DNA from: Sambucus nigra
Taxonomy: Eukaryota; Streptophyta; Magnoliopsida; Dipsacales; Adoxaceae
DNA length: 64,000 nucleotides
Assembly: GCA_949130495.1 (NCBI GenBank)
Contig: OX422210.1
Coordinates: 633,334,585 to 633,398,584 of the forward strand
Reading direction: 5' to 3'
Under the pieces are notes generated by a model. That model saw only the letters and a list, made by a program, of their open reading frames with translations. It was not told where the DNA came from and searched no databases. A program made the translations under genes and the position numbers. This document shows positions 23,172 through 36,797 of this stretch, piece after piece; positions within the stretch are counted from its first letter, which is position 1, and every line of letters begins with the position of its first letter.

Positions 23172-26100
23172 CACAGGAATTCGGTCCTCGAAATTAGGAT
23201 AAGGCTGGTACTAAAACGTAGGATTTCTAACAACACGACATCCTCTCGTACTCAAATTCAAATCGTGATGACATAAGGTCACTCCACTATACGCCCACTA
23301 GTGGTGCACACCTATCAAAAGGCTTAATCACTATAGCCCAAGTTTATCAACAGGCTTTCTCAATTCACTACGTACTGACATGCTCCATAAGATCTATGAC
23401 TTTATCATCTCCATACTAAGAGAAGGTCGTACATCCCTAAATTTTGGTTCACGACATACAAAAGATGCCCAAAATAGTTTGTGGTACACTCCACTTTTTA
23501 ACAACAGACTCCAAGTCATGGTCAGTCCAGAAATATGGTTATCCCCTCATTTCTAATCAACAAGAGGGTGAACGATAAGACTTTACACACAAAACCTCAA
23601 AAGTACTTTATGCATGATGAACATGTACGAGTTATTATACACAACTCTATCAATGGTAATTTCTCCCCTCAATTACCCTACAAGTCACCAAATGTACTAC
23701 TAGAATTAACCCACATATTAAACCACCTCTAGTCTAACCATCGGCTATAGATGATACAATAGGCCCAAAACAAACTTCATCCCCATCAATTCCTGATAAT
23801 CCCTATCAGAGGTGGGATTTCATGATCTCATCCTGATTCACAATAATATTGGGCGGCACCTTGCACCGATGCAATCCTTCTTTTTAAGGAAAGAAAAGAT
23901 TTCTTCATCTCGGTAAATTCATTCCACATCGAAGAAATCCTTGACCTTGTCACGACTTGGCAGCCCACCAATGAAATTTTTATAGTCTGCTTACCCATTC
24001 CATCACTGGGAAATGCAGACTTGTTACCAAGTTTCTGGTTGCTCATCTCAAGTCAACCTTTTTCCATCCCTGAGTGATGTACCTGGAGACAGTCTCACAA
24101 TGTCTCACCCAACATCAATTTCCACTTATAATATCTCACATTAAGTGGTACTATATACACCCCTTCTTTCCCTGGAGTATACTAACATTCTAGTAATGCG
24201 CAAGCCACTCTTCAACATTCTTTCGAGTAAGGCTCTGCTCTACTTTCTCACAACAATTTTGTATCCTCTTTATCAAGAGATATCTTTTAAATGGATTTAC
24301 ATCTCCTTTCAACCCATCTCGGGTGTGCTAGCTTTCATCGCACATATATATACTTGGATTATCGTCTTTCTCATATGACGTTCAATCCATCACACCATTC
24401 AAACTTTGTTGATAACCGTCCCTCTGGCATATTCTCACGCATAGTTTCCATGACTTTCTATCTCGGACGACTTTTTAAAATCCAACTAATCAGGGCGCCC
24501 AAACACCCTATAACCCGTGCGTATTTGAACAAACATCGCAAACGTCCCACACATAACACACTTTTCTCAAAATTGGCCTCGCATTCTCGGCTTGGTTATA
24601 ACACTTGGTTATTCTCATTCACCCATAATTCATAATTTAATTCTCCTCAATATCGTCCCACCCATTAACTCACATTGAGAAAATTTTTAGGGATTTTTCC
24701 AGATACTACCGGCTCCACATGCCTTATACCGTATTATAACTCTCCGCTCATAGTGTTTTCTCTTTGCGGCCAACGGTTATTAATAAAAAATGATGTCCTA
24801 GCATTCGTCAATGTCTCTCTACTCCCGACGTTTATCAAGGTTCACGCATGTCTCATCCCGCAGTGAAACCCAAACAAGTAACTTCCTCCCAATGCACCAT
24901 CACTAGGATTATCAGGAATCGAGTTCTATAAGCCTCAAATGCACAACCGGGACACTCAAATGCTATCCCTGACATGTAAATATACATCTCACTCCCACAT
25001 CTCTGAAAGAGTTATAAATCACTGAGCCCACACTATCACTAGTCATTAACGCTAAAGATCATAATAACTAGCTTAATTTCTTGGCTTGATAATACATCCT
25101 TTATACTCTGAATCACATCAGTAAAGTCCCTACGCACCGGGACCAACTATAATGCGACATCTATACTCTCTGAAGTCTCGCTAACCAGTCCATACCCAGG
25201 ATAACATCATACTCGTATAATACATCACCGGAACGAGTAATTTATATCAAGTATCATCTTTTGGTCTACACATGCTCCCCTGTGGATGAAACCAAAGATA
25301 ACTCCGCTACAACATGCGAATCTCTCAAGAAAATCTCGTTTAAACAAAATACCGTGACTCGCCCGCGTCTCACAAAATTTACCTCTTTCGCCCGAGGATA
25401 AAACTCATATTTCTACCTTGCTCATCACCTAGCTATTCAAATGGTTCCCGGCCATAACACACTTCTTCAGACTGAACCAATAACTATTTTAATCATTGTC
25501 CCTGTCTGGCATTATGCTCTAGTTCCTTTTCTCACTTCGGGTGGAGTCAAGGCATGTGGTCCTGCTCTCCACGAAATATCTCGCGATAGAATCCTTCTAT
25601 CTCTATCCACACAGGCCGTATTAAAGTTGTCCTTCTCTCGAACCTTGTTATCTTCATCTCATATGGTTACCCTTATTGTTCCCTTAGATCTGATGTCCCT
25701 AAGGAACACACTGCTAGCCTTACCTGTCCCAACTGAATCCATCGTCACTCGGCATGAATTCAGTTATCTGAATCATTTAAATGAGTTCCCTACTGGGTCT
25801 CTCCATGCAGTGTCTCACTATTACCATTACATTCCCTCTTACTCCCTGACTAAATTCTTCAACATTCTTAACTCCCTTCTCATGGAAGCATTAATATTAT
25901 CTTGTAAAAGCACGACATTATCGCCATTTACATTAATCGTACAAGCACAATTGTTCCCATAAATGCTGGCAATGACTACTTGTGAGCCCATTATTCCACT
26001 ATGGACTCTTTTATCCATCGTGCCTACCTCATCGGGTACAAAGTTCGCTAAATAATATAAATTATTTCCTACAGTCGGCCTCTGTCCGACCCTCATGTGA

Positions 26101-26997
26101 TAAGTTCAGAAACTCCATTCGCATCACTTTCTGAACAAAAAGAAATGAAGGAACTTGCGGTCAAATCGTACCTAGGATTCCTCCAAGGGAATAATATTCC
26201 TTTTTACAAATGTGGTGACTATTTCCCCCCACTATTACTATGTTGCTCCCCTGAGCTAAGAAAATTTCACAAATATTCACTTTCGGGTATTTCTACATAG
26301 ACCACATGCCACCGTATATGGATGTTCTCTTTCCATTTGGCTAACACATACAACATTCATATTTACACAAATTCCAACGGGTGGTCCTTTCCAAAGATCC
26401 CTCAGGCTCTCTCCCAAGTTCTCCAATTCGTTCCATATATGCATCCTTATATGGGGTGACTAACTCACGTCACTATAATGCTGCTCCTATGAGTAATATA
26501 CTTTGGATTTCTTCCATCCATTTGTCTATCACCCATCATCTTTATCCCATTTTCTTATAGGTGACCCTTTTTGAAAGAGTTCTCCCTCTACTCTCTCTCC
26601 CTGCTTAAAACTCAGGGGAATTATGAAATTGTATCCCCATTATATACAATGGTGTTTGGGACATTACCATCCTCGAGTGATTAATCGTCTCGTCATCTAC
26701 TCAAACAGTATTTATGGTGATCTCCCACTCGATTGCCATTTCTTGAATACTTTATGACTCATACCGAGCCCCTCTCTCCTGCAGTCCTTCAAACGCCTTC
26801 GCTGGTCGTCCTAAAGAGTTCAATGTACTATGTCCAATCGAACTCGTATATGAATCACATCATCTACTTAATAGCAGGATAACGTAAGCCATGTACGTAG
26901 AGGAATGCAAAAATCCTAAGATAGGGCTCTATATCAATCAAACGATACGCTGTAAACGTAGTAAGTCATACAGATCCTATGGACACTAGAACCTGAT
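23172..26997 (-). other. Internal region of LARD-like A, non-coding
   Basis: 3.8 kb with no gag or pol frame that I can recognise. The strip next to the polypurine tract (minus strand CTAATTTCGAGGACCGAATTCC) resembles the end of chromovirus pol. The strip next to the primer site aligns closely with the same place at 49300-49420. A plus-strand open stretch at 25441-25962 (173 codons, antisense to the element) has a homologous open counterpart in the other element (50655-50311, minus). No function is claimed for it. Confidence 0.7.
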
Positions 26998-27009
26998 GCT
27001 CTGATACCA
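26998..27009 (-). promoter_or_regulatory. Primer binding site (initiator Met tRNA) of LARD-like A
   Basis: Minus-strand TGGTATCAGAGC, the classic complement of the initiator methionine tRNA 3' end, two bases inside the 5' LTR. Confidence 0.92.
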
Positions 27010-27011
27010 TC

Positions 27012-30000
27012 TATGACACCCCGCCTAATTAAATCCGGGGTGATCAGTCTTAAATTAAGTTAAAACCGATTTCTCAGTTGGTTCATTCTTAACATCACTG
27101 TCGAAAACTTTTTAATTACTAATCACCCAAGTGAAATTAGACCGATGTCAAATTTTAAATTTCATTAACCCGATAAAATATCTCATGTGGAAATAATAAT
27201 TAAACATTCACAACATACTAGAATTCAAACCATCTCACAATATATAACGAATAAAGTCTTGCCGAGTCAACAATCGGCTAGTATCCCAAAACTGCTAAAT
27301 AAACCAATATAATCCAAAACTGAATATCTGAAATAATGTCAATCGACAACATATACCAATAAAGCGTACTAAAATGAGATCCTAATCTATATCTGAATAA
27401 ATGAATTGTCTATGCAAAGTCCTGCCAGCCTCCACAATGCTGCAGCTACGAGTCCCTGGACTGAATTCTCAAGTCTGGCGCCCTGTGGCTGGACACCTAA
27501 AATGGTTTTGAAAATATTTTGATAACAAGAGTTAGTACTCAAAAACGTTTTGAAAATATTTAGCAAGCAGTTATCACAATAAAATAAGTTATTGATTACA
27601 CATGTTAAGATTTCGTACACACTCTTGAGTTTCCTCACCCCGCATCTATAGTGCATGCCTAATGATCTTATCCTTAGCCCACCTAGTTGTACTACCAGAG
27701 CTAACTAGATTAATATACACAACTGAACTTATCTGCTCAACTAAATTTCCATACCACCCATACAGTATGCTAATAGTAAACATATTTCATATGTTATATA
27801 CTTAGATAACTTTTCCCATCTTGTTATCTTTAACCCTTTATAATTAAGTTTTCCCTACCTAATTTACTTTTAGATGTATTCACGGCATCTTATTATCTAC
27901 TAACTCATATGAGTAGATTACTAAAACAATATACATTTCACACAGAATATATACTTATAAAATTATTCTTCAATATTATGTCCTCGTAATACACATTAAG
28001 GACTCTTGGTTCGGAATGGTTCATCGACACCAAGTAAAAGTATTGGTTTGGAATATCACCTTAACCCCAAGTAAATGGATTGGCTCAGAATATCACCTCG
28101 ACCCCAAGTTTTATTTCATGTATTAGTTCGAAATCCTACCTCGACACTGATAATAAAATTGTATATATATATTGGTTTGGAATATCACCTCGACCCCAAG
28201 TTTTATTTCATATACTAGTTCGGAATCCTACCTCGACCCTAGTATAGGCACATATACTTTAGTTATTCTCTCCACCTAAGTATCTATATAATTCAGTAGG
28301 TATACACGCAACCTAATGATCATGCTCATACGTAATATTTCTCTCGGATATTCACTGTACTCTTTAGATTACATTATTTTCTCATACTAGTTCGGAATCC
28401 TACCTCGACCCTAGTATAATCAACTGGACTCTAGGCATTCACTCCACCTAAGTATTGATATAATTTGTTAGGTTTACAGACCACCTAAAATCATGCGTGT
28501 ACGTAATATATTTCTCTCGTATATTTACCGTACTTATTAGATTACGATTTATCTCACGATCGCATATATTTGAGTATTCACACAACTCTGAGGGCCCTAA
28601 TTACCCCTCCATTTATTTCAGTAGTTAAGATATCTCTAACTTACTGGTATACTCCTTGAATTGATGTTTAATCTCTCCGTAACTCAAATACAAAATTCCC
28701 GATGCACCACTCGATCGGTTTATCCTCGTCGGTCCATCTCTCCGAATCTTGCACTCAATGATTATAACGGACCCCCACTATACACATACTAGTACTCCCT
28801 AAGTCCCTCAATAGTTATAATATCATCACTAATGTTTCCCTCAGGCGTCGGCAATCGAATAGAACTCAGCCAACAAAAGAACCCAAAATCAGCCTGGGTT
28901 AATCGATCGGCATTCATAGTCGATCGATCGATCGAGCAGGTGCAGGTGTAATTCGTCTTCTTCATGTGTTTTCTCACCATTTCCAATTATCTAACTCACA
29001 TGATAACACACCAAACTTTAAACCAATGATTCATAACCATCCCTACATACTCTAGGATGATTGCCAATGATTTAAACATAATATATCTTCACAAATTTAG
29101 CCCAGAATAATTCAAATCTTCTAATTATTCAAGAACCCTAAAAATATGTTCTTCCCATATTTTAAATCATAAACCCATATTTTAATTCGTATTAACAATC
29201 ATGGTTCCTATGATTTTTAATCCTCCACAGATATAAATCTAATCACATGCTATTTATACCCAAACATGCCATTAATCAATTTTTTTTCTCCAAGAATATT
29301 CATCAAAATCAATTATTCATAAGTCCTATGCATGGATATTATAACTCAAAATAATTTGCAAATAACCACTTGCCTTGATTATTGTAGGGTTTAATTTCAT
29401 GATTGTTGGAGGGTTGATGTTCTTCTTCTCCTTTTTTTCTTCCCAAGATGCTTGTGGTGGAAGAGCACACTCCAATCTTCTCTAAATCTCTCTCTTAGGC
29501 TTCACAATAGGTCTCTCTCTATCTCCAATGGATTTTGTGAGTTTTCTCTCCTCTAACCCCAGCCTACAACTCTTATGATCTGATTTAGAGTTTTTAATTT
29601 CGTAGGTCTCCTCACCCCCATATGCCAAAAGACTAAAACGCCCCCGTATGGTCCTGGTTTAGCCCCAAAATGCCCCAGTACTCTTCTAGTACCCCAGGGT
29701 ATACTATTTTGACTAATTTGACCCTGTCGGAATCATCAGTGACCTCTAAATTATCATTTGAGTCACTTAGAAATATATTTTCTATCTCATCCTCAATTTA
29801 CTCTACACGCGACACTCGGTTGAGATATAATCAAGTACGTCCATATCACTCGCTAAGCCATACCAATTAATTTTCAATATTTACTATTCACACTTAGTAA
29901 ATTTGAATTATAATATTAATCAATGTCTATCTCTCGATTAATATTTAATAACCACAATTATTATTTAATCACTTAATGATCATAATTATTATTAAATCAC

Positions 30001-30099
30001 ATTAATTACTTCACTCGTGTAATTTAAATGAAAACTTATTTTCCTATTTAATTACTCAATTAATTAAATTCTAAATGCGTAGAAATACGGGGTATTACA
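27012..30099 (-). repeat. 5' LTR of LARD-like A
   Basis: 3,088 bp, matching 20054-23158. Minus-strand start TGTAATACCCCGTATTTC at 30099. The inner end reads ...GGTGTCATA, one base off the expected CACA. Confidence 0.95.
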
Positions 30100-30971
30100 C
30101 TTCTCTTTGTGTAGAGTTGGCATTTGAGGTACCTCTTGATGTAGTTTACACAACACTTTTCTGTAGCGGTCCAATACTACTACCGAATTATTTTTTTGGA
30201 AAGGTTATGTCCACTCATGTGTGGGTTACATTTGCCTCTATAGTTTTTTTCCCATAATTTTGAAGGTCTTATCCTCTGTAATGTATCGTAAGTGTATTCC
30301 ATTGGACCCTGTTTTGTAGAGTTATCCCCTACAGTTGATGAATTGGGATGCCAACATCACAGGGTAAGTTGCTCATTAGAAGAGGCATCTGCTGGGTAAT
30401 TATTTCTATCGAGCAGGATCCATATGTCGTAGTACCAAACCGAGGGTCCTACGGTTGATTGTTTGATGGAATTGATCTTAAAGCAATATGAAGGGGTGTT
30501 TCGACTGGTTATGGCGAACGTCATTTCCATAGTTCCTTCCGTCATGTCAATTATATAGGTTTGAGTGGCAAGTGCACCTACGAAGATAGTTTTAGCCCTT
30601 GGGAGAAAGTCGAATTTGAGGTGTTCGAATTGAGCGACTACCTCTTCTAATTAGGCGTGGTATGATTGGATCTTGGCATCTCAGATCCTTAATTTTCTCA
30701 TTATTTTATTGATGTCTAAACTGGAGCCTTCGTTGTCCTTCAGATCGGTGATCCTCATTTCCAGGTCGATTTCGAGTCTCGTGATGCAAGCCTTGTACTC
30801 GACCATATTGCGGTGCAGTTGTATGTAATTTTGATAGCGATGAGGAATCGTTGTTAGTCAAGGGATATAAGGAGCATTCCCATGTTGGATAACCTTTTAT
30901 TGGATGCCCCATGAAAATATAGTTCTCAAGTTTCTCTATCATTTAATTCAAAAAGATGCTTGTTTGGGAAT
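30100..30971 (-). pseudogene. Second RNase H and integrase zinc-finger remnant of element 2
   Basis: Read right to left in several frames: ACITRLEIDLEM (around 30780-30820) and KLRIRDAKIQSY (around 30665-30700) fit the second RNase H of Tat-type elements. PSVWYYDIW and YPADASSNEQ (30360-30450) fit the linker. PHMSGHNLSKKI (around 30190-30220) and LKCQLYTK next to 30100 fit the integrase HHCC finger, in which the first Cys position is now Tyr. Two adjacent stops interrupt the finger. The piece continues the integrase remnant on the far side of the 10-kb insertion. Confidence 0.7.
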
Positions 30972-32095
30972 TGTAAGTGCTAATTTCCAATTAAATTTTA
31001 TGTAAGTATTGGTTTATTCCATTAGTCAAAACACGTAGGTTTATTTTTATGTTATATATCTATTACTCAAGCCTATGAACCAAGACATGCAAGCGGCTAC
31101 ATTTTTTGTTACATAATTGGATGCGTTGCATGCATCTCGAGAACGAAGGCATATGATTTTGTATGTGTCATAATAATCATAAATGTATTTGGATCTTTTA
31201 ATTTATGGCCTTTTATATTTTAAAATGTTTTTTGTATTTGATCAGGTCGTTCAAATGAAATTTATAATATCGTTAGAACGAGGAGGAATTGTCATTCCAA
31301 TAAGAGTTCTAACGAGAATGAATTCTCATTCAAACGTGGTTCTAACGACATTCAAATAACGTGGTTTTTGTTTTATTTTTTTACCCCATTTGAAAGTCGT
31401 TAGAAGCTCGTTCGAACGAAGTCTTATCACGTTCCAACGAGATGTTTAAATTCATTCGAACGACCTTATGATCTCATTCGAATGAACTTTATGAATTTCG
31501 AGAAAACCTTTTTCACTTTTTCCTCATGCAAAATCTTGATAAAATAAGGTTTTCTCTCACATTTTGTGAGCCTCTTTTGAACAAAAATGTTTTTAAGCCT
31601 CTAGAGTGTAAAACCTCATTTTGACCTAAATATCTATACAATATTGATTATCTTGGTCGCAATACCAAGATCAAACCCACGCATAATATTACATTTATGA
31701 TGTGGTGGATTCCACATGATTGGGTGATAGTTGAGGTTATCAGAGGAGTCCTAGGAATTGAGTTGCTATGAGGATGATGCTGGACTGCACAGTGGCTATA
31801 AGCGAAGGTGTGAAGATTTCATCTACATAGGCTTGAGGAGTCAAAAGTTGTAAGTTTTGTGAGTCATATTATAAAACCTTGTTTATAGTGAAATTTGTCT
31901 AGGCCTGGTCGTTCGAGGTTTTTTCGAGTTGGGTGTTCCTCGTACATCGTCATCTCTCGTGTGATTATGCTTGTTGTTTAATTACACAACTAATCTTGCA
32001 TGCAAGCTTAGGAATTAAGTTACAATATTTAAATTGGCAATAATTTGATATGCATGTTTGCAAGGCGCTGAATTTGGTAAATCCTGTTATCACAT
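30972..32095 (+). repeat. LTR-like insertion, diverged relative of the LTRs at 32876 and 35424
   Basis: It starts TGTAAGTGCTAATTT and shares scattered blocks with the two LTRs further right: the CAGGTCGTTC block with CGTTCGAACGAA-type motifs (31240-31490) and the CCTCGTACATCGTCAT block (about 31940). It lies between remnants of one RNase H region of element 2, so it is an insertion, perhaps a solo LTR. The right edge is approximate and no target duplication was found. Confidence 0.5.
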
Positions 32096-32875
32096 TAATC
32101 TATTTGATTCTTAGTTAGAAAATTGGACATCAAGAATTCCACCTCGTATCGTTCTTCGTCTGACAGGGGTTGCCCTGCGAGGAGGTCAGAGATGTCTCTT
32201 CCTTTAATGTCCTTTTGTGTGATGCATGTGATCTCAAAATTGAATAGCATCAGTTTCCCTTTGTTCATCCTACTAGAGATGGAGAGTTTCTAGAATAGAT
32301 ATTTCAGGTGGTCCATTCTCAAGATGAGTCTTATGCTGAAAGACATCATGTACTGATGTAGTTTGTGAGTAATCCATACGAGGGATATACAAGCCTTTTC
32401 TAGGGCGGTGTATTTGAGATCATAGGATACCATCTTTTTGTGGACATAGTAAATGGAGCATTCGTTTATGGAATTTTCCATGTATTGGGCCAACATGGCT
32501 CTGGCAGTAATGCCAGTTATGGTCATATAGATCATGAGAAGTTGTCGTGGTAGGGAAGGTACTAGCACAAGTGGGTGAGTGAGATACTCTTGTATTTTTT
32601 TGAATGCTTCCTGGCATTTAATGTTCGACTCTTTTTTTTCGTTTTGCTTGAGTATTTGGAAGATGGGTTCACAAATGGTGGTGAGTTGGTTCATGAATGG
32701 GCTTATGGAATGTACTTGGACTAAAAAAACCCTAACTTCTTTTTTCGTTATGGGTGGGGACATTTCCCATATGGCTTTAAATTTGGCAGGGTCTACCTCG
32801 ATTTCGTCCCTACTGATGATGAATCCAAGCACTTTTCCTTTAGTGATTCCGAAAATGCATTTTTACGAGTTTAGC
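32096..32875 (-). pseudogene. RT thumb and RNase H remnant of element 2
   Basis: Open from 32832 to 32290 and readable on both sides. From the right: KCIFGITKGKVLGFIIS, the end of the RT domain (one stop just before it), then EVRVFLVQVHSISPF, KCQEAFKKIQEYL and ALEKACISLVW, the RNase H of Ty3/gypsy elements. Left of 32290, after a stop, ITCITQKDIKGRDISDLLA matches the RNase H tail before the second RNase H. The motif Asp around TDxLS/LRMD is altered and frames are broken, so it is a fossil. Confidence 0.8.
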
Positions 32876-34212
32876 ATTATAAGGACAAATTTTCGAATGT
32901 AATCAATTTGTATGTTTTGGCTTATTCCGTGTTTCGACAAAACCTTTGAGTCATTGGTTAGGACTTGAGTGTGTTTACCTTTCAAGCCTATGACCTATTT
33001 GTTTAAAGACGTAGCGGCCAATTTAGAAGTTCCTCATTCACCGTGCCGTGTCTTGTGACATATTTTGCCTTTAACTTCTGAGGATTTCTTTGGTATAAAT
33101 GCATGTATTTTTTATCCTTGGATAATTTAGTTTTGGATGTTGTTTTTATAAAAAATGTTCTTAAACGGTTGAATTTGTTTTAAATCGACAGGTCGTTCTA
33201 ATGATGGTAGTAATATCATTCGAATAGGCCTCATCATCTCGTTAGAACCAAGATCCAAAGAACTTCAAACAAGGCAAGTTTTAGCCCTTTTTAGTTTTTT
33301 GTTGGATACCACATTAGAACCTGGTTCGAATGAGATGACTTAGTTCGAACGAGCAAACACATTTTCCCCATAAAAGTGAGATTTTGTTCAAATTTTTTCA
33401 TTTTTAATTCATTTTTGGGAAAACTACTATAAACAGGGTTGCGGAGCAGCAATTTCAATTGAGACTTTTTCATGATTCTTGACTTCCCAAACACATCCAA
33501 AAATCTCTTCGTGTTTACATTGATGATCAAGTATTTCAAACACAATTCCTAGTTTACACCTAATCGTTTAAAGATATAAGCTTCATGTATTATATGCTTT
33601 GAGATCTAGTTTGTGGGCACTAAGGTTTATTCTCTTCATCTAGTTGAGAATCGTTTCATGCAGTGGACTGCGTATATAGTTTTTTATTTACACATGGTGG
33701 ACTCTGTGGTGTGGTGTTACGGTGGATTACGTGTTCCAATACGTAGATGGTTGATGAGCTTGTTCGGTGGATACCGAGGTGTGTTTGGACTCACACTTTA
33801 TGATGCTTCGTGGGTTGACTCCTGTGTGTTATTATGGTGAAAGTTGAGAAACGAAGAGTGTCAAGGATTGCGAGTGTGTCGAGGTTATTGTGTAAGTTTA
33901 CCATTATGTCCATTGTAATTCCATACATAATGAATTTGCGTGGATGGGTCGTCCGAGGTTTTTCTCATTATGGGTTTTCCTCCTACATCTACATGTTGTG
34001 TGTGATTGATTTTATTTTATCTACTATCACCTAATGCATGTTTTAGGTTAGGGTAAAATCAGTTAATCTGTTTAACACAAATTTTTGTTTAGTCGGTGCT
34101 AAGATTAATTTGGGTTAATTTATTTAATTGAACTTAAATTTGAGAAAATTTATAAATAGTTGTTTGCTTGTTTTGAACCTTTTCCATATATAACCGTATA
34201 GGACTTTTAAGT
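32876..34212 (+). repeat. 5' LTR of the non-autonomous element
   Basis: Aligns with 35424-36797. It contains TCGTT-type motifs GTTCGAATGAG and GTTCGAACGAG. Edges are accurate to about 5 bases. Confidence 0.7.
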
Positions 34213-35423
34213 GTATGAAGGGAGAAATCTTCCTTGCGTGAAAGGCCACTATTAACAAGAGCCTAAAAAATAAAGAGGCAAAGAAAACAAGTATTGCCAT
34301 GTCCAAATTTATTTCATTGATTCTTCAAAATTGATATCTTCAAAAGAAAATGAGAGAGAAAAAAAATATTGAATATCTATTATTTTGAGGGTGTTATAAG
34401 TTGAAGATCAATGGGTTTGCACAATGAGTCTTGGTTAATTCATGTTTAAAGGTATTGATTTGAGAATCATCAATATTTTATAGGCCAGTGTACATTGCAC
34501 AATGAGTCTTGCTTGTTTGTCATTATGAGGCTAAATCTTTATTTGATAAAGTTAATGCAGTCAAATAGAACTTCTTGGACATATTTTTTAGTGATCGGGT
34601 CATATTTAGCTTATTGCTCGTTCACGCCCTTTGCTCTATACCACCTTTGTAAAAAACATCGATATTATGCTATTGTGGAAAACGTATTGTGTTTTGTGTC
34701 TTGATTGGGGTGTTCTCATGTGTCATTGGTATATTTTACATGTTTATATATATTGTATTGTTTTGTTTTGTGTCTTTGCATTTGCATTTAATCCATGTAT
34801 GCCACATGTTCTATTTTAGTTTCAAGTGGTTTCAAATTGGTATGCTATATGATCATATTGGTATCGTTTGTTATATGCTATCATTGATACCTCATTTATG
34901 CATCAAGTTAGTATCTTTTGTTAATAGTTGGGATTATTTGAGCTTGTGTTACCGTTTCGTTTTTGTCATTAATTATTGCACTTTACACCACTGTATAATA
35001 TACTTGTTTTTCTTTTATGCATACCCATGTTTCATTTAGGGGGAGATTTGGTTATATTGGGGATAAATGGTTTATTATGAATCCTTATCTTTTTCTAGTC
35101 TTGAATAAAAAAAGGGAGAATTGGCATCTTAATCTGTATAGTTCGGGGGAGATTGTTGCTATAGGGTGAGATATCCTAACTTAGGTAGAGACTGTTAGAC
35201 AAAGGAGGATTGTTTATTCTTATGCGGATTTACATTACTTTATATTCTCTTTACATTTGAAGGTACGATGTGACGAATTTTACAACAGATTAAAGCTACT
35301 CAATGTGAGTCTGTCAAGTGTCTGTAGTTTTTCCTTTTGATGTTAGGGAATGAGTCCTTTAGAGAGCTTGATGGCCTATAGGTTTTTGTTTTGTATTTTA
35401 TCCCGGAATATCCAAAGGGGAGA
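34213..35423 (+). other. Internal region of the non-autonomous element
   Basis: T-rich, no recognisable protein. GGGGGAGATTTG (35039), GGGGGAGATTG (35144) and AAGGGGAGATT (35413) are three purine-tract-like copies. Confidence 0.5.
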
Positions 35424-36797
35424 TTTATAAGGATAAATTTTTGAATAGAGTCAATTGGCTTATTCCGTATTTAGACAAAACCTTTGTGTCATAAGTTAGG
35501 ACTTGAGTGTGTTTACCTTTCAAGCCTATGACGTTTTTATTTGAAGACGTAGCGGCCAAATTAGAAGTTCTACATTCATCATGTTGTGTTTCGTGCCACA
35601 TTTTGTCTTCAACTTTCGAGAATCTCTCAGGTATGAAATCATATATTTTTTATCCTTGGATAATTTAGTTTTGTTTTTTTATAAAAAATGTTTTTTAAAC
35701 GATTTTAAAAATATTTTTAGAAAAATGGACAGGTTGTTTCAACGACAGTAGTAATGTTGTTCGAATGAGCTTCAACATCTCGTTAAAATCAAGATCCAAC
35801 GAACTTCAAATAATTAAAATTTTATCCCATATTGTTTTTTTTTGGATAACTTGTTAGAAGATGGTTCGAATGAGACTTGGGGCTTTGTTCCAACGAGATT
35901 GACTTCGTTCGAATGAGATGATGCACTTTTCTATAAAAGTGATATTTTGTTCAACCTTTTCATCCTTATCTAGTTTTTGGAAAAACTAGTATAAATAGGG
36001 TTGCGGAGTTGCAATTTTAATTGAGACTTTTCATGCTTCTCGAGTTCCCAACCTCTTTTAGAAAGCTCTCCGTGTTTATGTAATCATTGAAGATTAAGTT
36101 TTTCAAACACAAACCCTAGTTTACACCCAATCGTTTAAAGTTCCATGTTTCATCTATTATATGCTTTGAGATATAGTTTGTGGTCACCAAGGTTTATTCT
36201 CTTAATCTAGTTGAGAATCTTTTCATGCTGTTGAATCTGTACACAGTTTGTTATTTATACATGGTGGACTATGTGGTGTGGTGTTACGATGAAGAAGTAG
36301 TGGATTTCCTATTCCAATCTGTAAATGATTGCTGTTCATGTTCAATGGATATCGAGGTGTATGTGTGGACTCACACGTTGTGACTGCTTTGCGGGTTGAC
36401 TCCTGCGTGTCACTATTGTGAAAGTTAAGGAATGAGTAGCATCAAGGCTTCCGAGGGCGTCAGGGTCGCTGTGTAAGTCTATTGTCGTGTCCTTTATAAT
36501 TTCGTATATAGTGGATTTCTGTGGTTAGACCGTCAGAGGGTTTTTTCATTGTGGGTTTTCCTCGTACATCATCATGTTGTGTGATATTGATTTTATATTA
36601 TTTGCTATCACGTAGATGCATGTTTTAGGTTAAGATAAAACTAGTTAAGTTGTTTAGCACAACAATATGTTTAATCAGTGTTAAGATTAATTTAGGTTAA
36701 TAATTTAATTGAACTTAAATTTCAGATTTTTTTTTTAAATAATGGTTTGCTTGTTTTGAACCTTTTCCATATATAACCCCATATGACTTTCAAGCCT
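35424..36797 (+). repeat. 3' LTR of the non-autonomous element
   Basis: Starts TATAAGGATAAATTT just after the purine tract and ends near CATATGACTTTC, where element 2 RT sequence resumes. Confidence 0.7.

Larger units (their letters stand above)
20054..30099 (-). mobile_element. Chromovirus-type LTR retrotransposon with 3.1-kb LTRs and no readable coding (LARD-like A)
   Basis: Two direct repeats of about 3.1 kb flank 3.85 kb. The element is on the minus strand: the primer site beside the right LTR reads TGGTATCAGAGC, the polypurine tract beside the left LTR reads TAAGGGGGAAGTA. Ends are TGTAATACCC...GGTATCACA. The target duplication CTTCT (20049-20053, 30100-30104) is perfect, and the flanks are two parts of one integrase remnant. 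The internal region has no gag-pol frame yet aligns with the internal region of the element at 46327-58500. Structure and end sequences suggest a Tekay/Del-like chromovirus lineage reduced to a non-autonomous form. Confidence 0.92.
32876..36797 (+). mobile_element. Non-autonomous LTR element, about 3.9 kb
   Basis: Two direct repeats, about 32876-34212 and 35424-36797, flank 1.2 kb without gag or pol. They share long blocks such as GACTTGAGTGTGTTTACCTTTC and GAACCTTTTCCATATATAACC but differ often, so the insertion is old. A purine tract (CCAAAGGGGAGATT) ends just before the right repeat, placing it on the plus strand; that tract is copia-like. I find no primer site at the left and no clean target duplication. 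It interrupts the RT domain of element 2: RT palm lies at its right, RT thumb at its left. Confidence 0.75.

Noticed and set aside
20054..30099. Segmental duplication of a 3.1-kb unit
   Set aside because: Primer site, polypurine tract, TG...CA ends and CTTCT target duplication show that the two copies are LTRs.
34689..35039. 116-codon hydrophobic open stretch that looks like a membrane protein
   Set aside because: T-rich DNA gives Phe, Leu, Ile, Val and Cys codons by chance. It lies in the non-coding interior of an LTR element and has no family features.
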